DNA from: CAIUPE01 sp046091665 | Lineage (GTDB): Bacteria > Pseudomonadota > Alphaproteobacteria > Rhizobiales > Beijerinckiaceae | NCBI GenBank assembly: GCA_046091665.1 | Contig: JBJTCD010000030.1 | Location: 110,299-174,298 of the forward strand | DNA: 64,000 bases | Direction: 5' to 3' | In this document: positions 1 through 8,601 of the stretch, piece after piece | How positions within the stretch are numbered: the stretch's first letter is position 1 | Layout of the letters: the number at the start of each line of letters is the position of its first letter | Program-made: the position numbers and the translations under genes | Notes under the pieces: generated by a model | Database searches by the model: none | Told to the model about the DNA's origin: nothing | Seen by the model: only the letters and a program-made list of their open reading frames with translations

Positions 1-126
1 GGCGTGGGAGTCTCTGGTCGAAATCCGGATTATGTGCGCGCAACGCATACGGAGATGAAGAAACTCGGCATCAATGATCCGAAACTGACAAAGCTGATCG
101 CTGCGCTCGACCGCGCTCGGCTTTGA
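1..126 (+). CDS. C-terminal end of a ChaC-like gamma-glutamylcyclotransferase (partial)
   Basis: The first 126 bases read open in frame 1 and end in TGA, giving the last 41 residues of a protein that begins outside the window. The tail (SGRNPDYVRATHTEMKKLGI, then a short Leu-rich helix) resembles the C-terminus of ChaC-family glutathione-specific gamma-glutamylcyclotransferases, where a Gly-Asn-x-(D/E)-Tyr segment precedes a final 'LGI.D..L..L' helix. That match is from memory of the family and the catalytic Glu is not in view, so the name is tentative. It converges on the ubiH-type gene, with only 2 bases between the stops. Confidence 0.55.
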   Translation, partial: GVGVSGRNPDYVRATHTEMKKLGINDPKLTKLIAALDRARL

Positions 127-128
127 TT

Positions 129-1367
129 TCAAAGCCCCGGAAGTGTTTCGCCGCGCATCAACCGCGGCAATCGTGGATTGACCGCTGACGCCTCGCGGAT
201 CAGACGCGATTTTAAAGTTGGCAAGCGATCAACAAGACCAAGACCCAAGTCACGCATCAAACGCAAAGGCATCGCATCATTTGAAAAAAGGCGATTAAGC
301 GCATCGGTAAGCGTGGCCATCTCAACTATATCAGCACGACGAGAACGCTCGTAAGCGTCAATGACGAGAGATGAACCAAGATCGAGACCCAAGCCGCTTT
401 GATCGGAAATGATTTCAATCAATGCAGCAACATCGCGAAGGCCTAAATTTAATCCTTGTCCGGCAATCGGATGAATGAGATGCGCGGCATCTCCAACAAG
501 CGCGAGCCGTTTGCTACCGAATTTCTGTGCCAAACCGAAACGCAGCGGATAGGCACGTGGTTCGCTCAACACAGTTATACGACCAAAGCGATGTCCGGCA
601 CGGCGTTCAATTTCTTCACGAAAATATTCATGCCCCTGCGCAAGAACCGAGGGAACACGATCATCTGACTCGGTCCAGACGATTGAAAACCGATTGTCTT
701 TCAAAGGGAGAAGCGCAAAAGGACCTGAGGGGAGAAAGTGCTCTTCCGCAATGTCTTCATGATCACGTTCAATGCCAATCGTCGCAACGATACCCGATTG
801 TTTATAAGACCATGAATGCCAAGCGATGCCGGCTTTCTCACGCAAGGGCGAACGTCCACCATCACAAGCCGCAACCAATGATGCACGATGAGTTTGGCCA
901 TTCGATAAGACGAGCGTTGTGCCCGCTTCATCGGGAACACCGTCTTCAACACGCGCGGCCATGCGATGAACAGGCGAAGCGTTCAATGCGACTTGAAGCG
1001 CACGAAGCACAGCGCTTTCCGGAATCATATAGGCGACCGGTTCGCCTTGCGAGACGTCATGCGCGAAAGTCAAAAACACAGGTCGGATGGGATCATTCAA
1101 ACGACTATCGGTAATCACCATCTGCGTGAGAGGTTGCACCTCTGGCAGAATCTGATCCCAAACACCGAGCACATCCAAAAATCGGCGCGCACCCGCTGAA
1201 AAGGCAAAAGCGCGATCCTCGCTGACCGGGTGGCCTTGATCAATTAAAGCGACAGACAGAGCGCCTTTCCTCAATCGGGAAAGCGCGAGCGCGAGACTCA
1301 TACCGACAATGCCGCCACCCGCAATCGCGACATCGAAATGCTGCATCTTGTCGATCTTCTCTGACAT
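129..1367 (-). CDS. UbiH/UbiF/COQ6-family FAD-dependent ubiquinone hydroxylase
   Basis: Flavoprotein monooxygenase of the ubiquinone ring-hydroxylase family, expected to hydroxylate a polyprenyl-phenol intermediate at the inner membrane. The N-terminal dinucleotide-binding motif GGGIVG lies around residues 17-22, and the second FAD motif GDAAHLIHPIAGQGLN starts near residue 292, both typical of UbiH/F/COQ6. The open frame runs further upstream to 1463, but the ATG at 1367 is preceded by GGAACGA at good spacing and puts the Rossmann strand about 12 residues in, as in homologues, so I prefer it. Which ring position it modifies (UbiF, UbiH, UbiI or a broad-specificity UbiL type) cannot be read from sequence. 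It is divergent from tesB. Confidence 0.9.
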   Translation of the reverse strand: MSEKIDKMQHFDVAIAGGGIVGMSLALALSRLRKGALSVALIDQGHPVSEDRAFAFSAGARRFLDVLGVWDQILPEVQPLTQMVITDSRLNDPIRPVFLTFAHDVSQGEPVAYMIPESAVLRALQVALNASPVHRMAARVEDGVPDEAGTTLVLSNGQTHRASLVAACDGGRSPLREKAGIAWHSWSYKQSGIVATIGIERDHEDIAEEHFLPSGPFALLPLKDNRFSIVWTESDDRVPSVLAQGHEYFREEIERRAGHRFGRITVLSEPRAYPLRFGLAQKFGSKRLALVGDAAHLIHPIAGQGLNLGLRDVAALIEIISDQSGLGLDLGSSLVIDAYERSRRADIVEMATLTDALNRLFSNDAMPLRLMRDLGLGLVDRLPTLKSRLIREASAVNPRLPRLMRGETLPGL

Positions 1368-1487
1368 GGGTCGTTCCATACGCCGAGCTTTGTCCTGACG
1401 CAAATTAGGGACAGGACCTAGTTCGCAGGGTAGATATTTTGTGCCTAATAACGGTAAAGTCATTTTGACTTTTCAAAGGCGAGCCTC

Positions 1488-2357
1488 ATGAAAGCGATTT
1501 CCGATCTTCTCTCCATTCTCGACCTTGAACGGCTCGAAAATAATTTGTTTCGCGGACATAATCCGGATGCGGGATGGCAGCGCGTCTTTGGTGGCCAGGT
1601 GATCGGGCAAGCGCTTGTGGCCGCCTGCCGCACAGTTGAGGGGCGCTCGCCCCATTCGCTTCACGGCTATTTTCTTCTTCCCGGTGATCCCAAAACGCCC
1701 ATCATTTATGATGTCGAGCGCATTCGCGATGGTCGGAGTTTTACGACAAGGCGCGTCAAAGCCATTCAACATGGCCAACCGATTTTCACTCTTTCCGCGT
1801 CATTCCATATCGAGGAACCGGGCTTCAGCCACGAAGTCACAATGCCTGATGTTCCGGATCCGGACTCACTCCCGACAGAACAGGAAATTCGCGAACGTGT
1901 CATGCCGCTGATGCCTGATCCTGTTCGCAAATATTTCGAGCGGGAAAGACCGATCGAGCTCAGGCCCGTTGAATTCCAGCGCTACATGTCCCGCGAAGGT
2001 CTGCCGCCTCGCTTTCACGTCTGGATCAAAACCACGGGCAGTTTGCCTGATGATCCCGCGATCCACCAATGCGTCTTGGCTTATGCGTCCGATATGACGC
2101 TGCTTGATTCCACGCTTGTCACGCATGGCCGTACAGTGTTTGAACGGGAAATTCAGGCCGCGAGCCTTGACCACGCTTTGTGGTTTCATCGTCCTTTTCG
2201 GGCGGATGAATGGCTCCTCTACGCGCAGGACAGCCCCTTTACCGGTGGCGCACGTGGCTTCGCGCGGGGCGCCATTTTTAGGCGCGACGGGACCCTGATT
2301 GCCTCGGTCGCACAAGAGGGTTTGATACGCTATCGGCCCGATCTGGCCTCTCGCTAA
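1488..2357 (+). CDS. tesB: Acyl-CoA thioesterase II
   Basis: Double hot-dog thioesterase that hydrolyses medium and long acyl-CoAs to free acid and CoA in the cytoplasm. At 289 residues it is the usual TesB length. The N-terminal domain has the RVFGGQVIGQAL segment. The C-terminal half carries the Asp of YASDMTLLDS (about residue 202), the SPFTGGARGFARG strand (about 250) and the Gln of VAQEGLIR (about 278), which together correspond to the Asp-Thr/Ser-Gln active site of E. coli TesB. The ATG at 1488 follows a clear AAAGGCGAG ribosome site. It is monocistronic, with about 170 bp before glnK. Confidence 0.94.
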   Translation: MKAISDLLSILDLERLENNLFRGHNPDAGWQRVFGGQVIGQALVAACRTVEGRSPHSLHGYFLLPGDPKTPIIYDVERIRDGRSFTTRRVKAIQHGQPIFTLSASFHIEEPGFSHEVTMPDVPDPDSLPTEQEIRERVMPLMPDPVRKYFERERPIELRPVEFQRYMSREGLPPRFHVWIKTTGSLPDDPAIHQCVLAYASDMTLLDSTLVTHGRTVFEREIQAASLDHALWFHRPFRADEWLLYAQDSPFTGGARGFARGAIFRRDGTLIASVAQEGLIRYRPDLASR

Positions 2358-2390
2358 TCTGCCTAAATTTTAATCAATTGCCTTTGTTCT

Positions 2391-2406
2391 ATGCCTCGAT
2401 CGGCAT
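2391..2406. promoter_or_regulatory. Inverted repeat upstream of the glnK sigma-54 promoter (possible NtrC site)
   Basis: ATGCC-N6-GGCAT, a perfect 5-bp dyad, lies about 45 bp upstream of the sigma-54-like element. Enhancer sites for NtrC are usually found in such a place, but the sequence is only a loose match to the NtrC consensus (GCAC-type arms), so this is a weak inference from position. Confidence 0.25.
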
Positions 2407-2448
2407 CGAAACCGCCTGTTATGGCTGATTTTTCATTAAAAAACGCTG

Positions 2449-2464
2449 TGGCACGAGGCTTGTT
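2449..2464 (+). promoter_or_regulatory. Sigma-54-type (-24/-12) promoter for glnK-amtB
   Basis: TGGCAC-N5-TTGTT matches the RpoN consensus TGGCAC-N5-TTGC(A/T) in the whole -24 block and in most of the -12 block; the C of GC at -12 is T. It sits 67 bp before the glnK ATG. RpoN/NtrC control of glnK-amtB under nitrogen limitation is well established in proteobacteria, so element and gene agree. Confidence 0.72.
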
Positions 2465-2530
2465 TTCAGGATCCTAGGCTCAAGTCACGACCGGCCGGTC
2501 GATGACGGCAAATCGAGGGATCAAGACGCC

Positions 2531-2869
2531 ATGAAAATTGTGATGGCCATCATCAAGCCCTTCAAGCTCGAGGAGGTTCGCGACGCGCTTACCTCTCTCG
2601 GTGTCCATGGACTGACGGTTACGGAGGTCAAAGGTTATGGGCGGCAGAAGGGGCATACAGAAATCTATCGCGGTGCTGAATATGCCGTGAGCTTTCTTCC
2701 GAAACTGAAAATTGAAGTCGCCGTTGCCAGTGAGCTTGTCGGCAAAGTGATCGAAGCGATCACGGGTGCTGCCAAAACCGGGCAAATCGGCGACGGAAAA
2801 ATTTTCGTCGTTCCCATCGAACAAGCGGTCCGCATCCGGACCGGCGAGCGCGACAATGACGCGCTCTGA
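2531..2869 (+). CDS. glnK: Nitrogen regulatory protein P-II (GlnK)
   Basis: Trimeric PII signal protein of 112 residues that senses 2-oxoglutarate and ATP/ADP and, in the GlnK role, docks on AmtB to block ammonium uptake when nitrogen is plentiful. The T-loop carries the uridylylation site Tyr51 (HTEIYRGAEYAVSFLPK), and the B-loop (TGAAKTGQIGDGKIFV) and C-terminal IRTGERDNDAL are canonical. It is called glnK rather than glnB because amtB follows within 25 bp and a sigma-54-type promoter precedes it. The ATG at 2531 gives the standard MKIVMAIIKPFK start. Confidence 0.96.
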   Translation: MKIVMAIIKPFKLEEVRDALTSLGVHGLTVTEVKGYGRQKGHTEIYRGAEYAVSFLPKLKIEVAVASELVGKVIEAITGAAKTGQIGDGKIFVVPIEQAVRIRTGERDNDAL

Positions 2870-2894
2870 CATGCGAGCCGCAGGAGCACATCTC

Positions 2895-4364
2895 ATGACT
2901 TTCTCTCGTTCTTCAAAATCACTGCTGGGAGGCGTGGCGCTCGCTATGCTCACTGGCAGTTTGGCCTATGCGGGTGACGCGCCCACACCGAATAAAGGCG
3001 ACACCGCCTGGATGCTGATTTCAACAGCCTTAGTGCTGATGATGTCGGTACCGGGCCTTGCGCTTTTCTATGGCGGCTTAGTCCGCACGAAAAATATGCT
3101 TTCGGTCATGGCGCAGGTTTTCACCATTGTTGCTTTGGTCGGCATCATCTGGATCGCTTACGGCTATTCACTCGCCTTCACCAATGGTGGTTCAGTGAAC
3201 CCCTATATCGGCGGGCTTTCGAAAGCCTTCTTGGCAGGCGTTACGCCGGAATCAACCGTCGCAACATTCTCGAATGGCGTTGTCATTCCTGAGCTTGTTT
3301 ATATGGCGTTTCAAATGACTTTCGCCATGATCACACCGGCCTTGATCATCGGTGCGATTGCAGAACGTGTGAGATTCTCAGCGCTCATCGTTTTTGTCGT
3401 GTTGTGGGTCACGGTAATTTATTTCCCGATCGCTCATATGGTTTGGTATTGGGCTGGTCCTGATGCGATTGCGGACGCTGCAAAAGCCTTGGCTGCGGCA
3501 ACAGACGATGCGGCTAAGGCTGCGGCACAAGCCAATCTTGATGCGGTAACGGCTGACGCGGGTCTTCTCTTCCAATGGGGCGCGCTTGATTTTGCCGGTG
3601 GCACAGTCGTGCACATCAATGCCGGTATTGCCGGTTTGGTGGGCGCTTTGATCATTGGCAAGCGTACAGGCTTTGGCAAAGAACTCATGGCCCCGCATTC
3701 ACTCACAATGACCATGATCGGCGCGGCACTTTTGTGGGTCGGTTGGTTCGGCTTCAATGCCGGCTCAAATCTCGAAGCCAATGGCATCACCGCGCTTGCT
3801 TTCGTCAACACGATGGTGGCAACCGCAGCGGCTGCGCTTTCATGGCTCTTTGTCGAGTGGATTGCTAAGGGCAAACCATCACTTCTTGGCCTTGTATCTG
3901 GCGCGGTTGCTGGTCTTGTCGCGGTTACACCGGCGTCCGGTTTTGCCGGTCCGATGGGTTCTGTTGTTCTTGGTCTTGTGGCAGGAGCAGTCTGCTTCTT
4001 CTTCTGCTCGACCGTGAAGAATGCCTTTGGCTATGATGACTCGCTCGATGTCTTCGGTGTCCACTGCATCGGCGGCATCATCGGTGCGATCGGCACGGGC
4101 ATCCTTGTGAGCAAAGGTTTTGGCGGCGTCGGTCTTGTTGATTACATCTCCAATCCCGGTACAGCCGTTGAAGGTGCCTACACCCTCAGCACGCAACTTT
4201 GGACACAGATCAAAGCCGTGTTGCTCACGCTTGTATGGTCAGGCGTTGGCTCAGCGATTCTCTACAAAATCGTCGATGTGGTGATTGGTCTGCGTGTTCC
4301 GGTTGAACAGGAACGCGAGGGTCTCGACATCGCAAGCCACGGCGAGCGCGCCTATAATTACTGA
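2895..4364 (+). CDS. amtB: Ammonium transporter AmtB
   Basis: Inner-membrane ammonium channel of the Amt/Rh family, 489 residues from the ATG at 2895. The open frame extends back into glnK, but AGGAG eight bases before 2895 and a following hydrophobic signal (LLGGVALAMLTGSLAYAG) fix the start. Family signs are LALFYGGLVRTKNMLS after the first membrane span and the two pore histidines in GGTVVHINAG (about residue 239) and FGVHCIGG (about 388). An Ala/Asp-rich periplasmic loop insertion (residues about 195-222) is unlike E. coli AmtB but, as I recall, common in rhizobial homologues. It is co-transcribed with glnK and followed by a strong terminator. Confidence 0.96.
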   Translation: MTFSRSSKSLLGGVALAMLTGSLAYAGDAPTPNKGDTAWMLISTALVLMMSVPGLALFYGGLVRTKNMLSVMAQVFTIVALVGIIWIAYGYSLAFTNGGSVNPYIGGLSKAFLAGVTPESTVATFSNGVVIPELVYMAFQMTFAMITPALIIGAIAERVRFSALIVFVVLWVTVIYFPIAHMVWYWAGPDAIADAAKALAAATDDAAKAAAQANLDAVTADAGLLFQWGALDFAGGTVVHINAGIAGLVGALIIGKRTGFGKELMAPHSLTMTMIGAALLWVGWFGFNAGSNLEANGITALAFVNTMVATAAAALSWLFVEWIAKGKPSLLGLVSGAVAGLVAVTPASGFAGPMGSVVLGLVAGAVCFFFCSTVKNAFGYDDSLDVFGVHCIGGIIGAIGTGILVSKGFGGVGLVDYISNPGTAVEGAYTLSTQLWTQIKAVLLTLVWSGVGSAILYKIVDVVIGLRVPVEQEREGLDIASHGERAYNY

Positions 4365-4371
4365 TCCTTGT

Positions 4372-4393
4372 CCCGAAGCGTTGTCGCTTCGGG
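4372..4393 (+). other. Perfect 9-bp hairpin just after amtB
   Basis: CCCGAAGCG-TTGT-CGCTTCGGG forms a perfect stem-loop 7 bp after the amtB stop. There is no following T-run, so it is probably a 3'-end stabilising hairpin ahead of the true terminator at 4419. Confidence 0.6.
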
Positions 4394-4418
4394 AACATAA
4401 ACCTCCCTCAAACTTAAG

Positions 4419-4444
4419 GGGCGGCCTTTTGGCCGCCCTTTTTT
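4419..4444 (+). terminator. Rho-independent terminator of glnK-amtB
   Basis: GGGCGGCC-TTTT-GGCCGCCC is a perfect 8-bp GC-rich stem followed directly by six T residues. Confidence 0.93.
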
Positions 4445-4458
4445 CGTCATAAGCACGA

Positions 4459-4477
4459 GGTTAATCACGCATTAACC
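4459..4477. promoter_or_regulatory. CtrA-type box (TTAA-N7-TTAA) in the ftsK promoter region
   Basis: GGTTAATCACGCATTAACC is a 19-bp perfect dyad (7-bp arms) that contains TTAA-N7-TTAAC, the consensus of the alphaproteobacterial cell-cycle regulator CtrA. It lies about 50 bp before the ftsK ATG, where bound CtrA would overlap the promoter. The motif is seen directly; CtrA binding is inferred. Confidence 0.6.
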
Positions 4478-4523
4478 CGCGCTCCGCTACTAAAGATGAT
4501 CCAAGTCGTTTTGTGGTCAATTC

Positions 4524-6959
4524 ATGCGTCTTTCCCGTTCGCGTCATCTCGAATTCACCGATCTCATCGGTTATGTGCGTGTATTTATCGCCCAAAGAGT
4601 GTCGGAGATTATCGGGATCATCACTCTTGTCGCCGTGATTGCGACATCGATTGCGCTTGTGACATGGTCGGCACAGGATCCTAGCCTTAATCAAGCGATC
4701 AATCGCCCCGTCAATAATTTCATGGGTCACCCCGGAGCGATTCTCTCTGATATATTGATGCAGCTTTTTGGCTTGGCATCACTCGCGCTCGTTGCTCCCG
4801 CAGGCTTCCTTGGTTTGAAATTGGTGAGTGCAACAAAGATCAATTACATCCGGTGGCGTTTATTCTTTTGGGCTATTGGTGCGCTTTCGACTGCTGCTAT
4901 TCTCGGTGCGCTTCCAATCATTGGCTCATGGCCGCTGCCGATTGGTCTGGGGGGCATCGTTGGTGATGCGATCCTCGCTTTCATTGCTTCATTACCTCCG
5001 GTGCAAGGTCTACCGATCAAACCTTTTGCTCTTTTGGCATTTGGCTTGTTTGCGTTGTTTGGTTTGGCCGCAGGATCAGGTGTGAGCTTCGTGCGGAAAT
5101 CAACTTTTGAAGATGAGATCGAGACCAATGAAGAGTGGTCCGAAGAAGATGGCAGCGAAGAAAAACCAAGCCTGATCGATCGCTTCAAAAATCTCTTTGT
5201 TCCTTTCATCATCGTCGCACGCGGAATCGCGAATATATTCAATCGTTTTCGTTCAACGGAAGGCGTTGGCGAACCAACAGGAGATCGTCGTTCAACACGT
5301 CGTGAGCCCGGTTTTGATTATGAGCCCTCAAGCGAGGTTGAACAGGTTGAAGACGAACCTGTCGCTGAACCGCGTCGTCCTCGTGCGCCGGTAAAGGCAT
5401 CGAAGCCCAAGAAATCATCCAATCAATTAGAGCTCTACACTTTCCCGCCCGTTGGCTTGCTGACCGAAGCGAAGAAATCCGTTGGGCCTGTCATGTCGAG
5501 TGAGGCACTCGAAGAAAATGCGCGCCAACTTGAAAGTGTGCTTGATGATTTCGGCGTAAAAGGCGATGTCGGTAATGTTCGACCCGGTCCTGTCGTCACG
5601 CTATATGAGTTAGAGCCAGCACCAGGAATTAAATCTTCACGCGTTGTCGGGCTTGCCGATGACATTGCACGCTCCATGAGCGCTGTATCTGCGCGTGTGG
5701 CTGTTGTACCGGGTCGCAATGCGATTGGTATCGAATTGCCAAATCAAAAGCGCGAGACCGTGTATTTGCGCGAATTGATCAATAATAGGGATTTTGTTGA
5801 GAGCCAAATGAAATTGGCACTCGCGCTTGGAAAGACAATTGGTGGCGAGCCTGTTATTGTTGATCTTGCGCGCATGCCGCATCTGCTTGTCGCTGGTACG
5901 ACAGGCTCGGGTAAATCGGTTGCCATCAATACGATGATCCTATCGCTTCTTTATCGGCTTAAGCCTGAAGAATGCCGTTTGATCATGGTCGATCCGAAAA
6001 TGCTTGAGCTTTCAGTCTATGACGGCATTCCGCATCTTCTCACACCGGTTGTCACCGATCCCCGTAAAGCCGTTGTCGCGCTAAAATGGGCGGTCCGTGA
6101 GATGGAAGAGCGCTACAAAAAAATGTCGAAGCTTGGCGTTCGCAACATTGATGGTTTCAATGCCCGTGTGAGCGAAGCGAAGGCCAAAGGCGAACAAATC
6201 ACGCGCACCGTTCAAACCGGTTTTGATCGCGACACAGGCGAAGCGATTTTTGAAAATGAAGTTATGGAGCTTGAACCACTTCCCTTCATTGTCGTGATCG
6301 TTGACGAAATGGCCGATCTCATGATGGTCGCGGGCAAAGATATTGAAGGGGCGATCCAACGTCTTGCGCAAATGGCGCGTGCTGCAGGCATTCATGTGAT
6401 CCTTGCCACGCAACGCCCGTCTGTAGATGTGATCACTGGAACCATCAAAGCCAATTTCCCAACAAGAATCTCATTTCAAGTGACGTCGAAAATCGATAGC
6501 CGCACAATCTTGGGGGAACAAGGCGCTGAGCAACTCTTAGGCCAAGGCGATATGTTGTTCATGGCCGGTGGCGGACGCATCAGCCGCGTTCATGGTCCCT
6601 TTGTATCAGACGGTGAAGTTGAAAAAGTTGTTGCCCATCTAAAATCGCAAGGCCGCCCGAATTATCTCGAAGATGTCACGCGGGAAGATCAAGCCGATGT
6701 TGAAGAGGGCGGAGCTGTCTTTGACAATGGCAGCTTCGGATCAGCAGGGCAGGATCTTTATGATCAGGCTGTTGCGATTGTTCTTCGTGACCGCAAGGCT
6801 TCGACTTCCTATATCCAGAGACGTTTACAGATCGGCTATAATCGCGCGGCATCGATTATGGAGCGTATGGAAGATGAAGGCGTTGTCGGTTCGCCCAATC
6901 ACGCTGGCAAACGCGAGATCCTGATGGAAGCGGGTGGCCATGGCAGCCATGCGGCGTGA
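4524..6959 (+). CDS. ftsK: DNA translocase FtsK
   Basis: Septal DNA pump that clears the terminus region during division. The 811 residues hold about four N-terminal membrane spans (residues 30-200), an acidic linker, and the FtsK/SpoIIIE motor with Walker A GTTGSGKS (about 456-466) and Walker B VIVDEMADLMM (about 590-600). A C-terminal winged-helix gamma domain (LYDQAVAIVLRDRKASTSYI onward, about 745-802) reads polar KOPS-type sequences. The linker is short compared with E. coli FtsK, as usual in alphaproteobacteria. It overlaps lolA at its 3' end and has a CtrA-type box upstream. Confidence 0.96.
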   Translation: MRLSRSRHLEFTDLIGYVRVFIAQRVSEIIGIITLVAVIATSIALVTWSAQDPSLNQAINRPVNNFMGHPGAILSDILMQLFGLASLALVAPAGFLGLKLVSATKINYIRWRLFFWAIGALSTAAILGALPIIGSWPLPIGLGGIVGDAILAFIASLPPVQGLPIKPFALLAFGLFALFGLAAGSGVSFVRKSTFEDEIETNEEWSEEDGSEEKPSLIDRFKNLFVPFIIVARGIANIFNRFRSTEGVGEPTGDRRSTRREPGFDYEPSSEVEQVEDEPVAEPRRPRAPVKASKPKKSSNQLELYTFPPVGLLTEAKKSVGPVMSSEALEENARQLESVLDDFGVKGDVGNVRPGPVVTLYELEPAPGIKSSRVVGLADDIARSMSAVSARVAVVPGRNAIGIELPNQKRETVYLRELINNRDFVESQMKLALALGKTIGGEPVIVDLARMPHLLVAGTTGSGKSVAINTMILSLLYRLKPEECRLIMVDPKMLELSVYDGIPHLLTPVVTDPRKAVVALKWAVREMEERYKKMSKLGVRNIDGFNARVSEAKAKGEQITRTVQTGFDRDTGEAIFENEVMELEPLPFIVVIVDEMADLMMVAGKDIEGAIQRLAQMARAAGIHVILATQRPSVDVITGTIKANFPTRISFQVTSKIDSRTILGEQGAEQLLGQGDMLFMAGGGRISRVHGPFVSDGEVEKVVAHLKSQGRPNYLEDVTREDQADVEEGGAVFDNGSFGSAGQDLYDQAVAIVLRDRKASTSYIQRRLQIGYNRAASIMERMEDEGVVGSPNHAGKREILMEAGGHGSHAA

Positions 6960-7701
6960 CGCGCGGCGTCTTGCCGTTGCTTCTCTTATTTTCATCTTAT
7001 CAGCGGACCTCGCAGCGGCGGCGCGAAAAATTCCTTTGCCGCCACGGCGGCCACCTGAATTAGGCCAGAGCGTTCCTGTAAACCCTGCACCGCTCAACTT
7101 AGCGCCGAAGGTCAATGAGCCTGTTACAGAGTCTGCTCCAAGCGCGCCGGCACTCGAAGACTTGTCACGCGAAGACTTGATCGTCGAGATCAACAATGCA
7201 CTGACGAGTCTCAAACAATTCAGCGCTAAATTTTCTCAAATTGATCAAAGCGGGCAAACCTTCACTGGACAATTGTTAGTATTACGCCCCGGACGTTTAC
7301 GTTTTGATTATAATCCACCAAGCGCATTGAAAATCATCGCTGATGGTAACAATGTCGCAGTGATTGACCAAAGACTGGGAACAAAAGACCTTTATTCAAT
7401 TGGATTAACACCCCTCAAATTTCTCTTATCGCGCTCGATCGATCTCAACAAAGAGTTTAAACTCGGCGACATACAAATTGAAAAAGACCGCGTGACACTT
7501 GAGGCTGAAGACAAAGCGACTTTTGGCGGAAGTTCGCAAATCGTCCTAAATTTCGATCGTAAAACCCTGCTTTTGAAAGGATGGGCGGTGACCGATCCTC
7601 AGGGCTATTCTGTGACGGTCAAACTGACGCAGATTGACACGAAACATGAGCTTGATCAGATGAATTTCGTGGTACCTGATACGATAACACCCATAAAATA
7701 A
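6934..7701 (+). CDS. lolA: Outer-membrane lipoprotein carrier protein LolA
   Basis: Periplasmic chaperone that takes lipoproteins from LolCDE to the outer membrane. It has a hydrophobic signal (LAVASLIFILSADLAAAA), a Pro-rich stretch, then the LolA fold beginning at LKQFSAKFSQIDQSGQTFTG, with the characteristic GRLRFDYNPPSALKIIADG and DQRLGTKDLYSIGLTPLKFL segments. Three in-frame ATGs (6934, 6940, 6949) lie inside the end of ftsK; the ATG at 6949 would give the tightest signal peptide, so the start is uncertain by five codons. The overlap with ftsK implies translational coupling. Confidence 0.92.
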   Translation: MAMAAMRRDARRLAVASLIFILSADLAAAARKIPLPPRRPPELGQSVPVNPAPLNLAPKVNEPVTESAPSAPALEDLSREDLIVEINNALTSLKQFSAKFSQIDQSGQTFTGQLLVLRPGRLRFDYNPPSALKIIADGNNVAVIDQRLGTKDLYSIGLTPLKFLLSRSIDLNKEFKLGDIQIEKDRVTLEAEDKATFGGSSQIVLNFDRKTLLLKGWAVTDPQGYSVTVKLTQIDTKHELDQMNFVVPDTITPIK

Positions 7702-7788
7702 TATTCGATAAGTCGTAAATCAACGACGCTTGATCTTGCGGTATCGTCGCTCTCTCCCTTAGGTCTTAGACAGACAATGGGAGATCTT

Positions 7789-8601
7789 ATGGCCTTCACA
7801 ATCGCGACGTGGAATATCAATTCTGTTAGGCTGCGCTCGGGCCTTGTTCAGAAGTTTCTCAAAGAGAGCAAACCCGATATTCTTTGTCTTCAAGAAACAA
7901 AATGTCCCGATGATCAATTCCCGCATAGCGATTTCAGAAAATTGGGATATGGCCACATCGCTGTGAGCGGTCAGAAAGGATATCACGGCGTCGCCATTTT
8001 ATCGCGCCTTCCCTTCGCGACGCAGTCCGTCAAACAATTTGCCGGAAAAACCGATTGCCGACACATCAATGTCGAGCTTTCCGATAAAGCAGGACCCGCA
8101 AGTGGCCTGACCATTCATAATTTCTATGTCCCTGCGGGCGGCGATATTCCCGACCCCGAAGCCAATGAAAAATTCGCTCATAAATTGACTTTTCTCGACG
8201 AGATGAGCCAGTGGGGCAAGAAAGAGAAACCGGCGAAGAAGAAGGCCATTCTTGTTGGTGATCTCAATGTTGCTCCGCTCGAACATGATGTGTGGAGTCA
8301 TAAGCAAATGATCGATGTGGTTTCGCACACACCCATCGAATGCAATAAGCTCAACACAGCGATCAAATCTGGGAAATGGGTTGATGCCGTCAGAACATTA
8401 AAGCCTGAACCCGAAAAGCTTTTTACCTGGTGGAGCTATCGCGCGGCCGATTGGGTGGCTTCTAATCGTGGTCGTCGTCTTGATCATATTTGGGTATCAG
8501 AGGATTTGACGGGCAGTTTAAAAAAGACCGATATTCATCGCGATGCACGCGGATGGGAGCGACCATCAGATCATGTGCCTGTCACGATTACGGTCACTTA
8601 G
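7789..8601 (+). CDS. xthA: Exodeoxyribonuclease III
   Basis: AP endonuclease and 3'-5' exonuclease of base-excision repair (EEP superfamily), 270 residues. All core motifs are visible: TWNINSVR, CLQETK (metal-binding Glu), the VGDLNVAP Asp/Asn pair, RLDHIWVS and the terminal SDHVPV His. An ATG at 7777 is also in frame, but GGGAG lies six bases before the ATG at 7789, and MAFTIATWNINSVR is the standard beginning. It converges with the cNMP-binding gene, with the stops overlapping by 4 bp. Confidence 0.95.
   Translation: MAFTIATWNINSVRLRSGLVQKFLKESKPDILCLQETKCPDDQFPHSDFRKLGYGHIAVSGQKGYHGVAILSRLPFATQSVKQFAGKTDCRHINVELSDKAGPASGLTIHNFYVPAGGDIPDPEANEKFAHKLTFLDEMSQWGKKEKPAKKKAILVGDLNVAPLEHDVWSHKQMIDVVSHTPIECNKLNTAIKSGKWVDAVRTLKPEPEKLFTWWSYRAADWVASNRGRRLDHIWVSEDLTGSLKKTDIHRDARGWERPSDHVPVTITVT

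Noticed and set aside
527..1114. 195-codon plus-strand frame opposite the ubiH-type gene
   Set aside because: Fully overlaps a conserved flavoprotein gene on the other strand and has no family resemblance.
3475..3560. Ala-rich segment in amtB as a possible insertion or repeat expansion
   Set aside because: A loop insertion of this kind is, as I recall, common in rhizobial AmtB, and the frame is intact.
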